64,000 bases of DNA from Cephalopachus bancanus (GCA_027257055.1 JAPVLO010000097.1:6487001-6551000), one strand, 5' to 3'; counted from the stretch's first letter, positions 37,148-52,000 are shown. Translations and numbers: made by a program. Notes: generated from the letters alone by a model not told the origin.

Positions 37148-37427
37148 TGGGTCAGGTGGGGGTGGCTTATTGGTGACCTGTAATCCCAGAACTTTGGGAA
37201 GTCAAGGTGAGAGGGTTGCTTGAGGACTAGAGTTCGAGACCAGCCTAGACAACATAGCAAGACTGTTTCTACAAAAAACTGGCAAATTAGCCAGGTGTGG
37301 TGGCATGTGCCTGTAGTCCCAGCTACTCTGGAGTTCAAGGCTACAGTGAGCTAGGATCACCACTCACTCCAGCCTGGGGGACAGAGCAAGACCCTGTCTC
37401 AAAAGAAAAGGAAAAAAGAAAAAGAGA
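37148..37427 (+). mobile_element. Alu, old
   Basis: A sense Alu with a shortened right arm and an AAAG-rich tail. High divergence indicates an early insertion. Confidence 0.85.
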
Positions 37428-37467
37428 GTCACATGAGAGAAATAAACCAAGATTTTTAAAAATTAAA

Positions 37468-37615
37468 AAAAAATTCTTTTTTAATTTTAGTAGCTTTGGT
37501 TATACAGATAGTTTGGGTCTAGGCTTTAAGTGTACCCACCACCCCTACCTGTGCACATTGTACCCTACAGGTGACTTTTTTGTCCCTCTACCCCCACCCC
37601 AAACCATGATTTTAA
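37468..37615 (-). mobile_element. L1 3' end fragment
   Basis: 'taagtgtacccaccacccct' and 'tgtgcacattgtaccctaca' match the L1 3' region also present at 54525-54643. Confidence 0.7.
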
Positions 37616-38031
37616 AAGTTAGTGTTAGGATCATTCCGCTTGTGCCACTCATCAAAGGAAGGCTTTGGAGACTGGCAACCAGGATTGGCTGGGTTTTCTA
37701 GGAGAGAGTTCTTTTTAGGGAAATGAACTTTTGTGATATTCAGCCTTCTTTCCAGAGGTCCTTTTTGGGTGGTGTTCATCCAGGCAGGACACATAAGCAG
37801 TGTGATCGAGGCATTTTGTTAGAGGAGAAATAAAAGTCGCGGCTCTAACAAATGACTCCAGAAGAGCATATGTGGTTTGTGTCTCTCTATATTTTTTTTA
37901 ATTTAAAAAGTGTCTTAAAATTTAACACATGTACATGTTAAAATTTAAAAATATACCATGAAAAATGACTCTGCCTCCTATTTCTGACTGCCGGTCCTCC
38001 ATGTTCCTCCCAAGAGAACCACTGTTGCTTT

Positions 38032-38290
38032 TTATTTATTTATTTTTCTTCAGTCATTGTCTCACTCTGTTGCCCAGACTGGAGTTCAGTGGCCACTCTC
38101 ACTACCACAGCCTCAACCTGCTGGGCTCAGGTGATCCTTCCGCCTCAGCCTTCCAAGTAGCTGGAACTACAGGCATGCACCACCATGCCCGGTTAATCTT
38201 TTGGTTTATTGTAGAGACAAGGTCTTACTAGGTTTCTCAAGTTGATCTTGAAGCCATGGGATTACAGGTGTATGCCACCATACCCGGCCA
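38032..38290 (-). mobile_element. Alu, internally shortened
   Basis: An inverted Alu with a TTTA-repeat tail. The B-box half is partly deleted before 'aagccatgggattacaggtg'. Confidence 0.88.
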
Positions 38291-39434
38291 TTGTGGCATT
38301 CTCTGATGGAGTCTTCCAGACATGTCATAATGCATATACAAGCATGTATGTTTACATCACATATCAGTTTTGAAAGGTAGAGTTTTCTTAAATGTTTGGG
38401 TGTATGGCAGCTGCTTAAAAAGGCTTGGGAAAAAATAGATCAATATGGAAAAAAAACAATCTCGAGAACAAGATACAAAGAATGTCATGGGGATACTGAT
38501 TCCTGAGCATTCATGAATTTGGGTTCTTGTGTAAATAATATAAATCATTGCTATAGGAAAGAAAACAATATGTACAGTTACATTGAGCTGATTCTATCCA
38601 TAGAGACAAATGTATTGAAATAAAATGGGACCTTGAATTCTCATTTTGTCTATAGTGGGGGAATCTCTTGACATCTTGTCTCCTCTCTCACCAAAGCTGG
38701 AAAGTAATGGGAGCTTGTGAGTGCTGTCTGTCCCACCTGCACCTTCACTTTGCCCAGTCCCCCCTCATCAGGGAAATAAGGCCCAAGAGTAAGAGGGGAT
38801 GTGGTCCTGGGAGCTGTCCTCAGCACCTGGCAGCCCTCCATCCCTGCACTGGAAAGTGGGCAGTGTATGCCTGGTGAGGACCCAGTTGCTATGGTGAGCA
38901 CCTTAGAGGTAGGATGCAGCTTCTCTGCAGGGCAGCAGCAGGATGCCCAACAGGTGGTCTCATGGTATTTGTGTTAGAAGTCATCAAGGTAACAGTTGAG
39001 AAGTTCCAGAGTTAACAACCCCCATATATGAACATTGTCTCTAGTGACACTGCTGCAGCCTTCAAATCCTATTCAGGCTGAGGTGCTCTGGAACTGCAGA
39101 TTCGTGTCTGTTCTCTGCTTAGAGTCATGTTGGCCAGCAGTGAGCAGGCTCAAACCCCTGAGTCCAGGGAGTCGTTCTGGCACCAGCTGGAGTTTGATCC
39201 CCTAAACCTTGATTGTCACTCAACAAATTGCATTTCCCAAGTTTTTCTTAATTTAGGAAAGAGGACTTGGCAACGGGTCATGGAGGCTCCCCGTCATTGT
39301 TTTTCCACACTCAAAAAACTGTTGTTAAATAGTAAGAGTTTCACAAAACTACACGAGGCTTATCTTGGGGTTTTTTTTTTTCCCCCAGATTTCAGTGTCC
39401 TCCTCACATGTATCTAATTTGATCTTTAAAATAA

Positions 39435-39662
39435 ACCTTTGTCCAGCCTGGGCTGCTTGGTGAGACCTCTTCTCTACATAAATCAAAAAAATTAGCCAGT
39501 CGTGGTGGCACATGCCTGTAGTTCCAGCTACTTGGAAGGCTGAGGTGGAAGGATCACCTGAGCCCAGGAGGTCGAAGCTGCAGTGGCTGTGAGCGTGCCA
39601 CTGCCCTCCAGCCTGGGCAACGGAGTGAGACTCTGACTCAAAAAATAAGAAAAGAAAAGAAA
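39435..39662 (+). mobile_element. Alu, 5' truncated
   Basis: Starts in the left arm at 'gtccagcctgggctgcttgg' and continues through the right arm to an AAAAG tail. Confidence 0.88.
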
Positions 39663-39684
39663 ATAGCCCTTTGAGATGATGGGG

Positions 39685-39795
39685 GGAGGACTATTATCTA
39701 CATTTTATAAATGCCAAAATTGAGTCTCCAAATAGCCAAATCCCATGACAATTCCATACAGAAAGTCACTAGATACAATAGGGTTTCCCCCAAGT
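39685..39795 (-). repeat. MIR fragment
   Basis: Reverse MIR core: 'ctacattttataaatgccaa' then 'gtctccaaatagccaaatcc'. Confidence 0.55.
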
Positions 39796-39906
39796 TTGAA
39801 GGAACACTGATCTTGCAATAGGTACCAAAAGAAATAGGGTTCCAGGGTCAGATAATATTGGGGAAAATGTCATCCTCTTGGAGAGTCTATATATAGAAAA
39901 TTGTTT

Positions 39907-39950
39907 GGCTGGGCACGGTGGCTCAGCCTGTAATCCCAGCTCTTTGGGAC
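39907..39950 (+). mobile_element. Alu head-only fragment
   Basis: Forty-four bases match the Alu 5' end (GGCTGGGCACGGTGGCTCAG onward to CTCTTTGGGAC) and then stop with no arm, tail or duplication. The rest was lost or never present. Confidence 0.75.
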
Positions 39951-41256
39951 GTTCCTCTCATCTCCAGGGAGGGGTTGCCGTATCCCCACCCTTCACCCCT
40001 GTTCCCCACAGCTCTGCCTTCTTCTGCCTTTCATCTGCAGCTGAAATGGAAGCTTTCCTCTAAAAAAGTAAAGGTTCCATAGTGAACCAGTGTGGACACT
40101 CCACCAGGGGGGGTTCTGCTTTCTCATTGTTATGGCAGGAGAAGGCTTAGCAAAACCCAGCTATTGCAAGCCTCCAGCCTTTAGGAAATTAAAACGGGGC
40201 AGATGCCAGCCCAGCACTGAGAGATTTTAATGTCATTCCAGTTCAGAGGGGACTGTTCTTACTGTCCTTGTCTCCAGTGCCAGCCAAGCTGGAGGATGAA
40301 TTTGTATGCGTAAATTGAAAGTTAATTTTACAGTTTCCTGTTTAGGATATATTAAACATTTTTGAGATAAAATTTGGAATCAGCGGACACCATCTTTTTA
40401 GCAGTTATTTTTAATTTTTTTTAGTTCTAATTTGGTATATTTTCATTATTCCTTATCTTTCATATCACTTTAGAAATACATATGAATTAAGGTCAATTAG
40501 CATGTGTCGACATCCAACTCAAACCAAATCTCTAAATTATCTTCGTATGAATCTTGAAGAGGTAGTAATTTCAGCTTAAGTGGCAATTAAAAAGCAAGAA
40601 TTATACTTAATAACCTCCACGGGGGTACCTGAGGTCTTCGGTTGTAGAGTCTTGACAAATACTGTTAGTCATCAATAATTTAGGGGGTTGTCATCTGACC
40701 TCCATTTAGTTTTACAAGGGTACGTAGACTCCAGTTCTCTCTGGGGAGATGACACATAGCAAGCACATGCATGTGTTGAAGTCGATTCTATGGCTACCAG
40801 CGTCTCAGCTGTGTGCAGAGCAAGCCGCCCAGTTTCCCTGAGCCTCAGTTTCCCTTTTTTTCAGAAATGGTCTTGAACTAGCTCTTTTCCAGCACTGAAT
40901 TCATCTGCTATTCATTATCAGAACGTTAATATGCAAATTCTATTTTAGAGCTATCATCTCGAATACAGTCCTGTGTTACGAGATTAACATTAATTTAGTT
41001 AAGTGTATTGTCAGATTTGACATTGAGGACATATTCATGCTAATTAGAACAGGTACAGTGAATAGGCTGTCGCCAGAGCTGTCTCATTAAGACTGAGCTG
41101 AATTGATTTTGATGCTTTCTTACAGATTTTTAAATTAAGAGTAACAAAACGGCGACAATTGGCTCCGAGTATATAGACTTTTACCTAGAGCAGCCTCAGT
41201 TCCTCTCCACAATTATTTTTTACATTTCAAGTATGCTAATTTTTTTACCTCCTCAT

Positions 41257-41325
41257 ATTTCTCTCTCTATTATCATCCAACTAAATTATATTAGTACAAC
41301 TGAATATAGCTTTAGAGAGAGAAAT
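41257..41325. repeat. Perfect 13 bp inverted repeat
   Basis: ATTTCTCTCTCTA at 41257-41269 and its exact complement TAGAGAGAGAAAT at 41313-41325, with a 43-base spacer containing TAAT-type cores. Confidence 0.8.
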
Positions 41326-41587
41326 GGTAATCCACTGCTTAATTCGTTTAACATTTTAATAGCCGTATACCAGGTACAGGAAACAGGGTATCAGGTCCAT
41401 TATTAGCAGATAAAATAATTCCAGTGATGGAATTTATGTTGAGTCTTAGTTTATATAAGTGGTTGAGTGAATATTAATACTCAGGTCATCTTCCTCAAAT
41501 GGTGATAAACAGGCCAGAAAGTTGTGTCATTGTTATTAACTTTATTTCATTACCTTCAGCTTAGGATTTCCACTAGAAGGCCAGAGC

Positions 41588-41637
41588 ATTTTCAAATGTA
41601 AAGATTCAGAATATTTTCAAATGTAAAGATTCAGAAT
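41588..41637. repeat. Perfect 25 bp tandem duplication
   Basis: The unit starting ATTTTCAAATGTAAAGATTC occurs twice without a mismatch at 41588-41612 and 41613-41637, so the duplication is recent or conserved. Confidence 0.9.
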
Positions 41638-42044
41638 ATTTTTAAATAATTTAAAATTTTATTTTTCCATAAAATACTGAACTGACTTATGAACAAGTAG
41701 TTATTTTAGCATCACTCACATACCAGTCTCATCTTTTGCTTATTTGCCATAGATAAGAAGTACAGAGAGAAAATATGCTTTGTATTTTTGAGGGCACTTC
41801 TGTTTACATGGGGTTTTTTAAGCAGTGACTATCAAAGGTCACCATTAAAGCTAGGAGTTTCTGGACATAGGTGAAAAGCAGTACTTTTGAGATTGAAGCA
41901 TAATTGTGAAAGTTGGGCAAATTTTCATCACGTGTCTTGATTGAGATAGAAGTGTTATTTAAACAGCTTTGAGAATAAAATAAAAGCAGGAAAGGGAATG
42001 AATTTACTACTTATTATTCTTGATGGTTAATCATATCAGAAGTT

Positions 42045-42332
42045 TTTTTTTTTTTGAGTTGGAGTCTCACTCTGTCGCCCAGACTGGAGTGCAGTGGCCG
42101 CTCCCAGCCACCACAGCCTCGACCTGCTGGGCTCTGGCGATCCTTCCGCCTTGGCCTTCCAAGTAGCTGGAACTACAGGCGTGCGCTACCACACCCAGCT
42201 AATTTTTTATTTATTGTAGAGATGATGTCTCGCCAAGTTGCCTAGGTGGGTCTTGAATCCACGGGCTCAGGCAATCCACTCACCTCAGCCTCCCAAAGTT
42301 GCGGGATTGCAGGCTGAGCCACTGAGCCCGGC
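42045..42332 (-). mobile_element. Alu, near-young type
   Basis: 'tcatatcagaagtt' (42031-42044) and 'tcatatgagaagtt' (42333-42346) flank it. The reverse B box reads GGTGGGTCTTGAATCCACGG, a CpG-decayed version of the young stem. Confidence 0.93.
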
Positions 42333-42514
42333 TCATATGAGAAGTTAATTAGTATATATCATCCCTCAACAGAAAAGATCATACTTGTGAAGATTAAGTT
42401 TTTGGGCATTTGTATAGCACAACGTCCTATGCAGAATAAAGTGTGCTAGAATTTCACAGCAAGTCCAGAACCTCTGGAAAACAGAGAGAGTAAGGAGGAT
42501 GTGTGAGCAACATA

Positions 42515-43093
42515 TGAGGGGAGATCCCCCCAAAAACGAAATTATCTTTTGGAAGGTGGGCTTCTTGTAGTTCAGGCTTACCCCACTGGGTAAGTGTTCT
42601 AGGAACCCACTGGCATCAGTGTGCCAACTAGCATTGTTGTGAGAGGCTGCTTTCAACTTTGGTGAATCTTTTTTTTTTTGAAGATTTTTTCAATGCATTT
42701 GCCCATTTTATGATGGGTGATTTACGAATGCAGCTGTCCACATGGTGCTGGGTATTTTTTTGACCAAATACAGCATGACCTCCCTTCCTCACCTTCCCTG
42801 TTCACTGGATCTTGCCCCATGTGACTTTTTTGTTTGTTTGTTTCCCCCAATTTAAAAAACCCTCAAAGGGAAATGTTTTGCTGATGTGGAAGAGGCGAAA
42901 CCAAAAATGGCTGAAGAATTAAAAGCCATCAAAACAGACAAGTTCAGTGATTGTTTTGAGTAGTGGAAAAAAGTGTCTTGATAGGTGTATTGCATCAAAA
43001 CAGAGTACTTTGAAGGTGATTGAAGTTTGAACATGTAAGAGTAAATACACTGTTTTTTATAAATAAATTCCAGGTTTTTGGGGTCCCCCCTAG
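42515..43093 (+). mobile_element. Mariner-derived non-autonomous element, copy 2
   Basis: TA at 42513-42514 and 43094-43095 flank terminal repeats TGAGGGGAGATCCCCCC and, on the reverse strand, CTAGGGGGGACCCC. Inside, separate frames read LDLAPCDFF (the region of the third catalytic Asp of mariner transposases) and GKCFADVEEAKPKMAEELK. The N-terminal two thirds of transposase is missing. It shares its 5' part, junction and 3' part with copies 1 and 3. Confidence 0.85.
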
Positions 43094-43249
43094 TATGTGT
43101 AGACTAGTATTTTGTAGGTATTTCTTTTAAATAATCATTAAGTCTTTTTAAAAAATCATTACTTACAATATTTTGAAAACCTTCATTAAAAATGATACTT
43201 TGCATTGTTTCAAATAACGTTTTGGGTACTAGATAACTACGTTTTATGA

Positions 43250-43400
43250 CTTTCTACTTTTCTACTTGACTTATTGAGGTGCTGAGTTTCAAAGCAGTTA
43301 ACTCACATGGGAGGTTTCTGATGGAACCAGGGTTGAAGCCCCTCAAGTTTTGATAGAGCAGGGTTGAAGCCCGCAGACTGGCCCAGAGTTTGTGCACGAT
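43250..43400. repeat. Possible MIR fragment
   Basis: 'gagtttcaaagcagttaact' followed by 'ggaaccagggttgaagcccc' weakly resembles reverse MIR. 'agggttgaagccc' occurs twice within 40 bases. Confidence 0.35.
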
Positions 43401-43809
43401 TCTCTTCTGCCTCTGTGTACCCTGACTCACTTGTCCGTAACGTTTTTCCAATTAGATGTATAAAGAATAGCTGTCGATTCATACGATTATACCTTAAAAT
43501 ATTCATCTTAAAATGTTGTTACTACTTTCATTACCAAATCAATGCCCACCTCAGTTATTCATGACATTTTTCCTAGTCTCCGCGTTTAAAAAACGTGCAC
43601 CCCTAGTGCTGTAGTACATGACTTGAAGCTTTCTCCACGTTCCAGCCCCAGGTTGATTTTTTGTCTTTCCTTCTGCTTCCGTTCTCTATGCGGAAGCAGT
43701 TTCTAAAACTTCATGTGGTTATTGGAGAGAAGAAAGAAGTCTGTGTGGAGGAACATGAAAGACGGGGAGCTATGGGGCACCCACCTTTTAAATTCTCTTC
43801 TGGAATTCT

Positions 43810-43920
43810 CTATCAAGTTAATCAACCTGTTTATTGAGTGCCTGCTAGATGATGCCAAGCTCTGTGCTAGACTGAACAAAACACAGTTCCCACCCCTGCG
43901 GAGCTCCGGTCTTGCTGACT
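43810..43920. repeat. Old L2-like fragment
   Basis: 'tttattgagtgcctgctaga' and 'gctctgtgctagactgaaca' match the ancient family at 21650 and 23780. Confidence 0.5.
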
Positions 43921-43929
43921 TCCAAGGAT

Positions 43930-45757
<1,828 letters not shown>

Positions 45758-45833
45758 TAATATTCCTTCTTTGCAAAAGATAGTACTGGCCTTGCCTTCT
45801 TACTTCTCTGGACCTTTTAAAAGACTCAAGGGC

Positions 45834-46128
45834 AGCCGGGCTCGGTGGCTCAGCCTGTAATCCCGCGCCTTTGGGAGGCTGAGCTGAGTGGATTGCCTGA
45901 GTCCGCGGGTTCGAGACCCGCCTGGGCAGCGAGACCTCATCTCTACAATAAATCAAAAAAATCAGCCGGGCGTGGTAGCGCATGCCTGTAATTCCAGCTA
46001 CTTGGAAAGCTGAGGCGGAAGGATCGCCAAAGCCCAGCAGGTTGAGGCTGCGGTGGCTGGGAGCGGCCACTGCACTCCAGTCTGGGCGACAGAGTGAGAC
46101 TCCAACTCAAAAAATAAAAATAAAAAAA
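45834..46128 (+). mobile_element. Young-type Alu
   Basis: Duplication 'taaaagactcaagggc' (45818-45833) against 'taaaagactcgagggc' (46129-46144). It shows the full tRNA-like B box CCGCGGGTTCGAGACCCGC and head GCCGGGCTCGGTGGCTCAGC. Confidence 0.95.
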
Positions 46129-46475
46129 TAAAAGACTCGAGGGCTATGATTATTCATGAAAGTCTTTGAGTTCTGGGACCTCTTAAAGATATCACTACTT
46201 CGTATGCATCAGGCACTATGTGAATACATGGCATGATTTTTTTTTTTCTAATTCGTTTCCATTTTTATAGGAAACTTTTCTTCCCAATCAGGTTGATCTT
46301 TTAAAGGTTGGTTTGTTTTGTATTCTTCTTGGTTTTTATTTTAAGATACATCTCCAAGAACACAGATGTCTCCTTTACAGTGTGAAAATTGTAAAGAATA
46401 GCTCAATGTAATAAAATGCTGAAGAGGGTGATTGTTCACTGCTGTCTTCAGTGTTCATTCGAATGCCTTCTTCTT

Positions 46476-46772
46476 TTTTTTTTTTTTTTTTTTTTTTTGA
46501 GTGGGAGTCTCACTCTGTCGCCCAGACTGGAGTGCAGTGGCCGCTTCCGGCCACCGCAGCCTCGACCTGCTGGGCTCCGGCGATCCTTCCGCCTCAGCCT
46601 TCCGAGTAGCCGGAATTACAGGCATGTGCTACCACGCCCGGCTGATTTTTTGATTTATTGTGGAGATGAGGTCTCGCTGCCCGGGCGGGTCTCGAACCCG
46701 CGGGCTCAGGCAATCCACTCACCTCAGCCTCCCGAAGGCGCGGGATTACAGGCTGAGCCACCGAGCCCGGCT
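46476..46772 (-). mobile_element. Young-type Alu with perfect 15 bp duplication
   Basis: 'gaatgccttcttctt' at 46461-46475 and 46773-46787. Almost all CpGs are intact, including GGCGGGTCTCGAACCCGCGG, so this is among the youngest insertions here. Confidence 0.96.
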
Positions 46773-47282
46773 GAATGCCTTCTTCTTAATCTGTGCTTTC
46801 AATGCTGTCTTCTTTCTCACCCATCCTCTCCCAAGCAGGAAGTCTTGTCAACCACCGTCCTCCCCGAAATATTCCAGGAAACAAGTCTCCTGGGCTAAGA
46901 CCAGGGCTAGCAGTTCCACTGTGGGCCACCTGGGCCTCCCAGCATCGCTGGCCACAGTTGGCTCCTGGCAGACTCTGCTTGGCCATGTTCTAAGGGGCGG
47001 AGCCAGAGGGGCCCATTCCTTCACCTCTGCATCTGTGCAGTGGTGGTCCTCGTTAGCAGTTCCAAATGGGACTTGTGTAACTAGGAGTCAGGATGACCCA
47101 CCAGGCAGAAGAGAATCATCTCAGGATAAGGATCCCAGCAAGTACCCGATGTCACCTAGGTTTCTGGCAAGCCACTAGGCCTGGGACATGCTGATGGACA
47201 AGACATACAACTCTTTGGGTCTAGGGTGTAAACATCAACACTACTGTCTTCCAGCCTTCCCTCCCTCCTTTCCTTCCTCCCC

Positions 47283-47535
47283 TCCTTCTTGAAATATGGT
47301 GTTGCTCTGTCAACAATGCTGGAGCGCAATGGCTGGATCATAGCTCACTGCAGCCTCAAACTCCCAGGCTCCAACACAGGCAGCCATCATCACACCCAGC
47401 TACTTTTTTTATTTTTTCAGAGATAGAGTCTTGCCATGTTGCCCAGGTTGGTCTCAAATTCCTGGCTTCGAACATTCCTTCCACTTTAACCTCCCAAATC
47501 ACTGGGATTTACAGGTGTGGGCCACTGTTCCCAGC
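47283..47535 (-). mobile_element. Alu, old and shortened
   Basis: An inverted Alu with a deletion in the right arm and a heavily diverged left arm. Confidence 0.82.
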
Positions 47536-47619
47536 TATCTCTGTTGTTTTTTGTTTTTATTACCCAGTATGTCTTTTGGAAAGGATGGCACTGATTCTGT
47601 TTACGGGAGATTCTTTATT

Positions 47620-47938
47620 TTCATTTTTTATTTTATTTACTTATTTTTTTTCTTGGGTCAGGGTCTTACTCTGTCATGCAAGCTGGAGTACAGTGGCATG
47701 ATCACAGCTCATCATAGCCTTGACCTCCTGAGCTCAGGTAATCCTTCTACCTCAGCCTCCTGAGTAGCTGGGACTACAGGCATGTGCCACCAGGCCCAGC
47801 TAATATTTTGACTTTTTTTGTAGAAATGAGGTCTCGCTATGTTTCCCAAGCTGCTCTTGAACTCCTGAACTCTAGCAATTCTCCTCTCTTGGTCTCCCAA
47901 AGTGCTGGGATTACAGGTGTGAGCCACTGCATCTGGCC
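47620..47938 (-). mobile_element. Alu
   Basis: An inverted full-length Alu with TTTA-rich tail, old type. Confidence 0.88.
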
Positions 47939-48287
47939 TTACTTTATTTTTAAAAAGCATCACTTTGTATCACCAAGACAATTTTCTTTTGTCTGTTCTT
48001 TAGGGGCTCTCAAGCTGCTTTCAGATTGCTCTATATTCTAGACTAGAGCAATGCAAGATATAAACCAATAAATAATACTCCAATAAAAATGATGCTAAGT
48101 AAAGAATCTTTCCAAGTGGGTATTTTGTTCATTAAGCACTATATTTTATGCCATTTCCTCCTGCCATTGAAGGCAAATAGAAAGCAGTAGTGATTAAAAT
48201 TTAATCATCCCAATCAGCTGGAGAAAATGGTGTGATTTTTCTGAAATCTCTCTCTGGCTTGGCTCTACCAAAAACATTTTTTAAAAA

Positions 48288-48584
<297 letters not shown>

Positions 48585-48619
48585 TTAAGATATTTGAATC
48601 TCTGTGGTTTATATTTTTA

Positions 48620-48775
48620 AAAATCATAGACTAGTGAAAGTTCAGAACTGGAAAGAGCATTATAGAGCATCTGGTCCAACTGTATATATTATAAATGGGA
48701 AAACTGAAGTGAGAGATAAGATAATTCGCCAAGGCTACATAACACACTGGTGACATGACTCAGGTGAAAACTTCG
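48620..48775 (-). repeat. MIR-like fragment
   Basis: 'tagagcatctggtccaactg' and 'aaatgggaaaactgaagtga' match reverse MIR-type wording. Confidence 0.6.
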
Positions 48776-49019
48776 TCTCTGTGTACATCCTCAGGAAAAC
48801 GTTCTTGAGTTTAGGTACCTCAATCAATGTCAACACCGTTAGAAATGCCACAACTAGTACCCTCAGAAGGCAATTGGGGCAAAGACAGAAGTGTGATACT
48901 TGGAATGTGGAATTACTAAATACAGGTATGTCTTATTTTAAAATAGTATGCCCTGGATTCATAAAACTTCCTTGCTGTATTAAAGTATTATTTGCCTTCC
49001 AAATGATTACTTAAGAACA

Positions 49020-52000
49020 CCTGTAAATAGTTCTCAGTGTATTTAAAGCATAATTTGATTGAACAGTTTTTCTTTATTTTTCTTTACATGGGGGAGACCT
49101 GCCATCAGGAATTCCCTGTTTATACAGCCAGTTCTCAAGCCCTCTGCTCTCTGAAGAGCTCATAACCACAGTGCCCTAGTCTGGCACCAAATAGTGAATC
49201 CAGCCAACGTTTTCTAAATGAATGAACAAATGGGCAAATGAACGTTTTATGAACACATCTGTTATATAAAGCGGAGTAGGCTGTATTTTTATGAACCTCT
49301 GTATTTTAATTTTTAATTTTTTAATGCAAAAAAGTCAAGCAAGTGGGCATCTAAGAATCTCAGAGGAGGTTCCCAGAGACTCAATTAAGGTTAAAAGGAA
49401 CACATTTAGCTTTTGATACTCACTGGGTGAGGAATTTTTATGACCACATCCCCCAAGAAGTTAATAAGTCAAGTTTATTGTCTGTTTAGAAGCAGATGTG
49501 TCCTGCTAACTGCACCTAGAACTAGGAGTTAGGGGAGTAAATAAAATGCCAGTTCTCTGTGGAAGGGGAGGTATCCACTTCCTGGGCCAGCTGGTCTGTC
49601 TTCTCTGTGATCACTAACCATCCTTCTAACCCTCCAGCCAGTGTGATCACCCACAAACAGACCGGGTAGAAGAAAGAAGGCAAATCTGTCCTTTCTCCTA
49701 GGAATGCCAGAGCACGGATAGCCTAGTAATAGGAGAGTGGCAACCTTATCTGGGCACACAATGGCTGGCGTGGAAAATATCACAGTAAATTTATTACTCG
49801 ATAATTATAGGCTAAGCCACTTGACCTCAGAGTCAACTTCCTTCTCTGTGAAACGGTGGTAATACTTAACATCGTGCAGAAGTTTCTGATTTCAGATTCC
49901 AAGGCCCTCTGTATAAGTGTTAGATACTGTTTCATTGCCAAGCTTCCCGTCTTCCCTCCGAGAGCGTCCAGAACACCGACTTCTAGAAACGCAGGAGGTA
50001 TCCGTGTAAGGCTTTAATCATTTTGCTCTTGCTGTGTTTTAGAGCTGGGAACCGAGGGATCTGGGAAGAGGGGACAGATCACCAGACAGGCCCCTCGAGT
50101 GTGGAAGCCATAGGCCACTGCCCTGTTCTTTCAGGATCAAATGAAATAGTCTTCTGTGTCAGCTGAATATGAGCTTACCATGACCTGAGGCCCATTTAAT
50201 TTTCAGTTCCGCACATTTCCACCCTGGCAAGAAAATAAAGGGACGGGAAGTATTATCCCTAAGTTCAGTTCCATTTCTGTAGTTCTTCTTTCAGTCCTTC
50301 TAAAAATGTCAAAAATCCCTATTATGAAAGTAAAATAGAACAGCAAGCTGAGAGTATGTACTAAGCGATGTAACTGGGTAACAGAGTGCTGTGGGGTTCT
50401 TTTCATTTTTTTAAATAGCATTTTTGCAATTTCCAAAGTCATGAATGTTCAACTTCATACAGCATAAAGGATTTTTTTTTGCCTGTAACATTATTACCCA
50501 GTCCCAATCCCTGCCAATATTTTGGTACATTTCATTCCAGAATTTCTCACTGTACCTGTACACATTTTTCACCAAAAAAAAAAAAAACGACCTTTCTTTA
50601 TAAAATATTATTACTGCGCCTGCTCTGTTTCTTTAATGCTACATGTTAATTTTTTTAGAAGTTAATAATATCTATAGTTGAGCTGTAATGTGCATTTAAA
50701 AATAATCTGTAATGTTTTAAGTACATTTAGAAAGATCTAAGAAGTCTAATTTAAAAATTAATTCAGCTATATTAAACACTGCAAAATTCTATCTAAACCT
50801 TCTTTTTTTCAAGTTCATTTTCCTCTTGGACAAAAAGCAGAAAAATGTTGGCAAATAGTCATTCTTTTCATGGTCTCAGATTGGTAATCTAATAAGCGAG
50901 CTTCTCAGATACATATTTCATTATGAACAAGAAAAAAACAGAAAGGCACACTGAGGACACAGCATCTCTAGCACTGAACTGTGCCTTGAAACAGACAAAC
51001 AGTATGGACCCTCTTCCCGGCCCACAGCAAGAAGGGTGACATTTGACCACTTCAGATTAGGGAAGCACTGCGGGATAACTTAGTTGCTGGTCATTTTGAA
51101 ACAACTTGGAAGCACCTTATTTTTTCATTCTGTGAAATTAAGATTTTTATCTGAAAAGAAAAATCAATACAGCTCAAGCGTCTTTTCATTTTGTGGACTT
51201 AACTGTAATCATTTCATTCCCTACTTCCTTTCATGCACTTTGACCAAAGCACATAATTAGCCTCTCGTTATGACTCTGTCTTGTTTTCTTTTTATTTATC
51301 TATCCCCCACAATGTAACACTTTATTACATTAATGAAAAACATTGCCTTTTTTCTGAGTCTTGCCTGCTCTATGACATAAAAGTAGTTCCCTGTACTTCT
51401 CACGCAGTGCAGAGAAGGCTCTCTGTACATCTGGTTCACTGGTTTGTCAGATTCTTTTTTTGTGTGTACTGAGGAAAGAAATAAACTTCATTTTCCTTGT
51501 CTACACCAAGCACTGTATTAGACGTCTTCGTAAACACTGTTTCATCTGTTGCCATCTTTACCTCTCTGTTGGGCAGGGAGATTTATTCCCATCTCAGAGA
51601 TGAGGAAGCGTGTCAGGTAGGTGAGGTAACTTCTCCAAGATCACTCAAAGAGTGAGGTTGAGCTCAGACCAGGTCTTCAGATTCCAAAAAGTCCATGGCC
51701 CTTTCTTCTGTACTCTGATGATGCTCTATAAATGTGACTTTTCCAGCTAGATGAGGCTTTGGAAATTGTTTTAACTTTAGAAAAATGTTTTCCTTCACTG
51801 TTTTTGGATGGAAATCTTTCTTCAGTGTACTACATACTTTCCAGTCTAAATTAATCTGGGGTTTGATTTTTGTATGACTTAATTTTAGATGACTATGGTA
51901 ATTAGCTACCCTCCTGTGAACTAGAAAACCCACAACCACACTTCTTATAATATGTGAATTAAGAGTAAGTAACACAAAGAAATGACAAATGTTTGAGGTG

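Larger units (their letters stand above)
40080..42030. promoter_or_regulatory. Alu-free AT-rich block, possible conserved enhancer
   Basis: Nearly 2 kb with no SINE, rich in TAAT homeodomain-type cores, and with isolated retained CpGs such as 'aacaaaacggcgacaattgg'. It holds an inverted repeat (41257-41325) and a 25 bp tandem duplication (41588-41637). This is the texture of vertebrate conserved non-coding DNA, but conservation itself cannot be seen here. Confidence 0.4.

Noticed and set aside
46416..47178. Open frames of 160 and 172 codons
   Set aside because: Most of each frame is translation of the inverted Alu at 46476-46772, including the usual Alu-derived peptide pattern.
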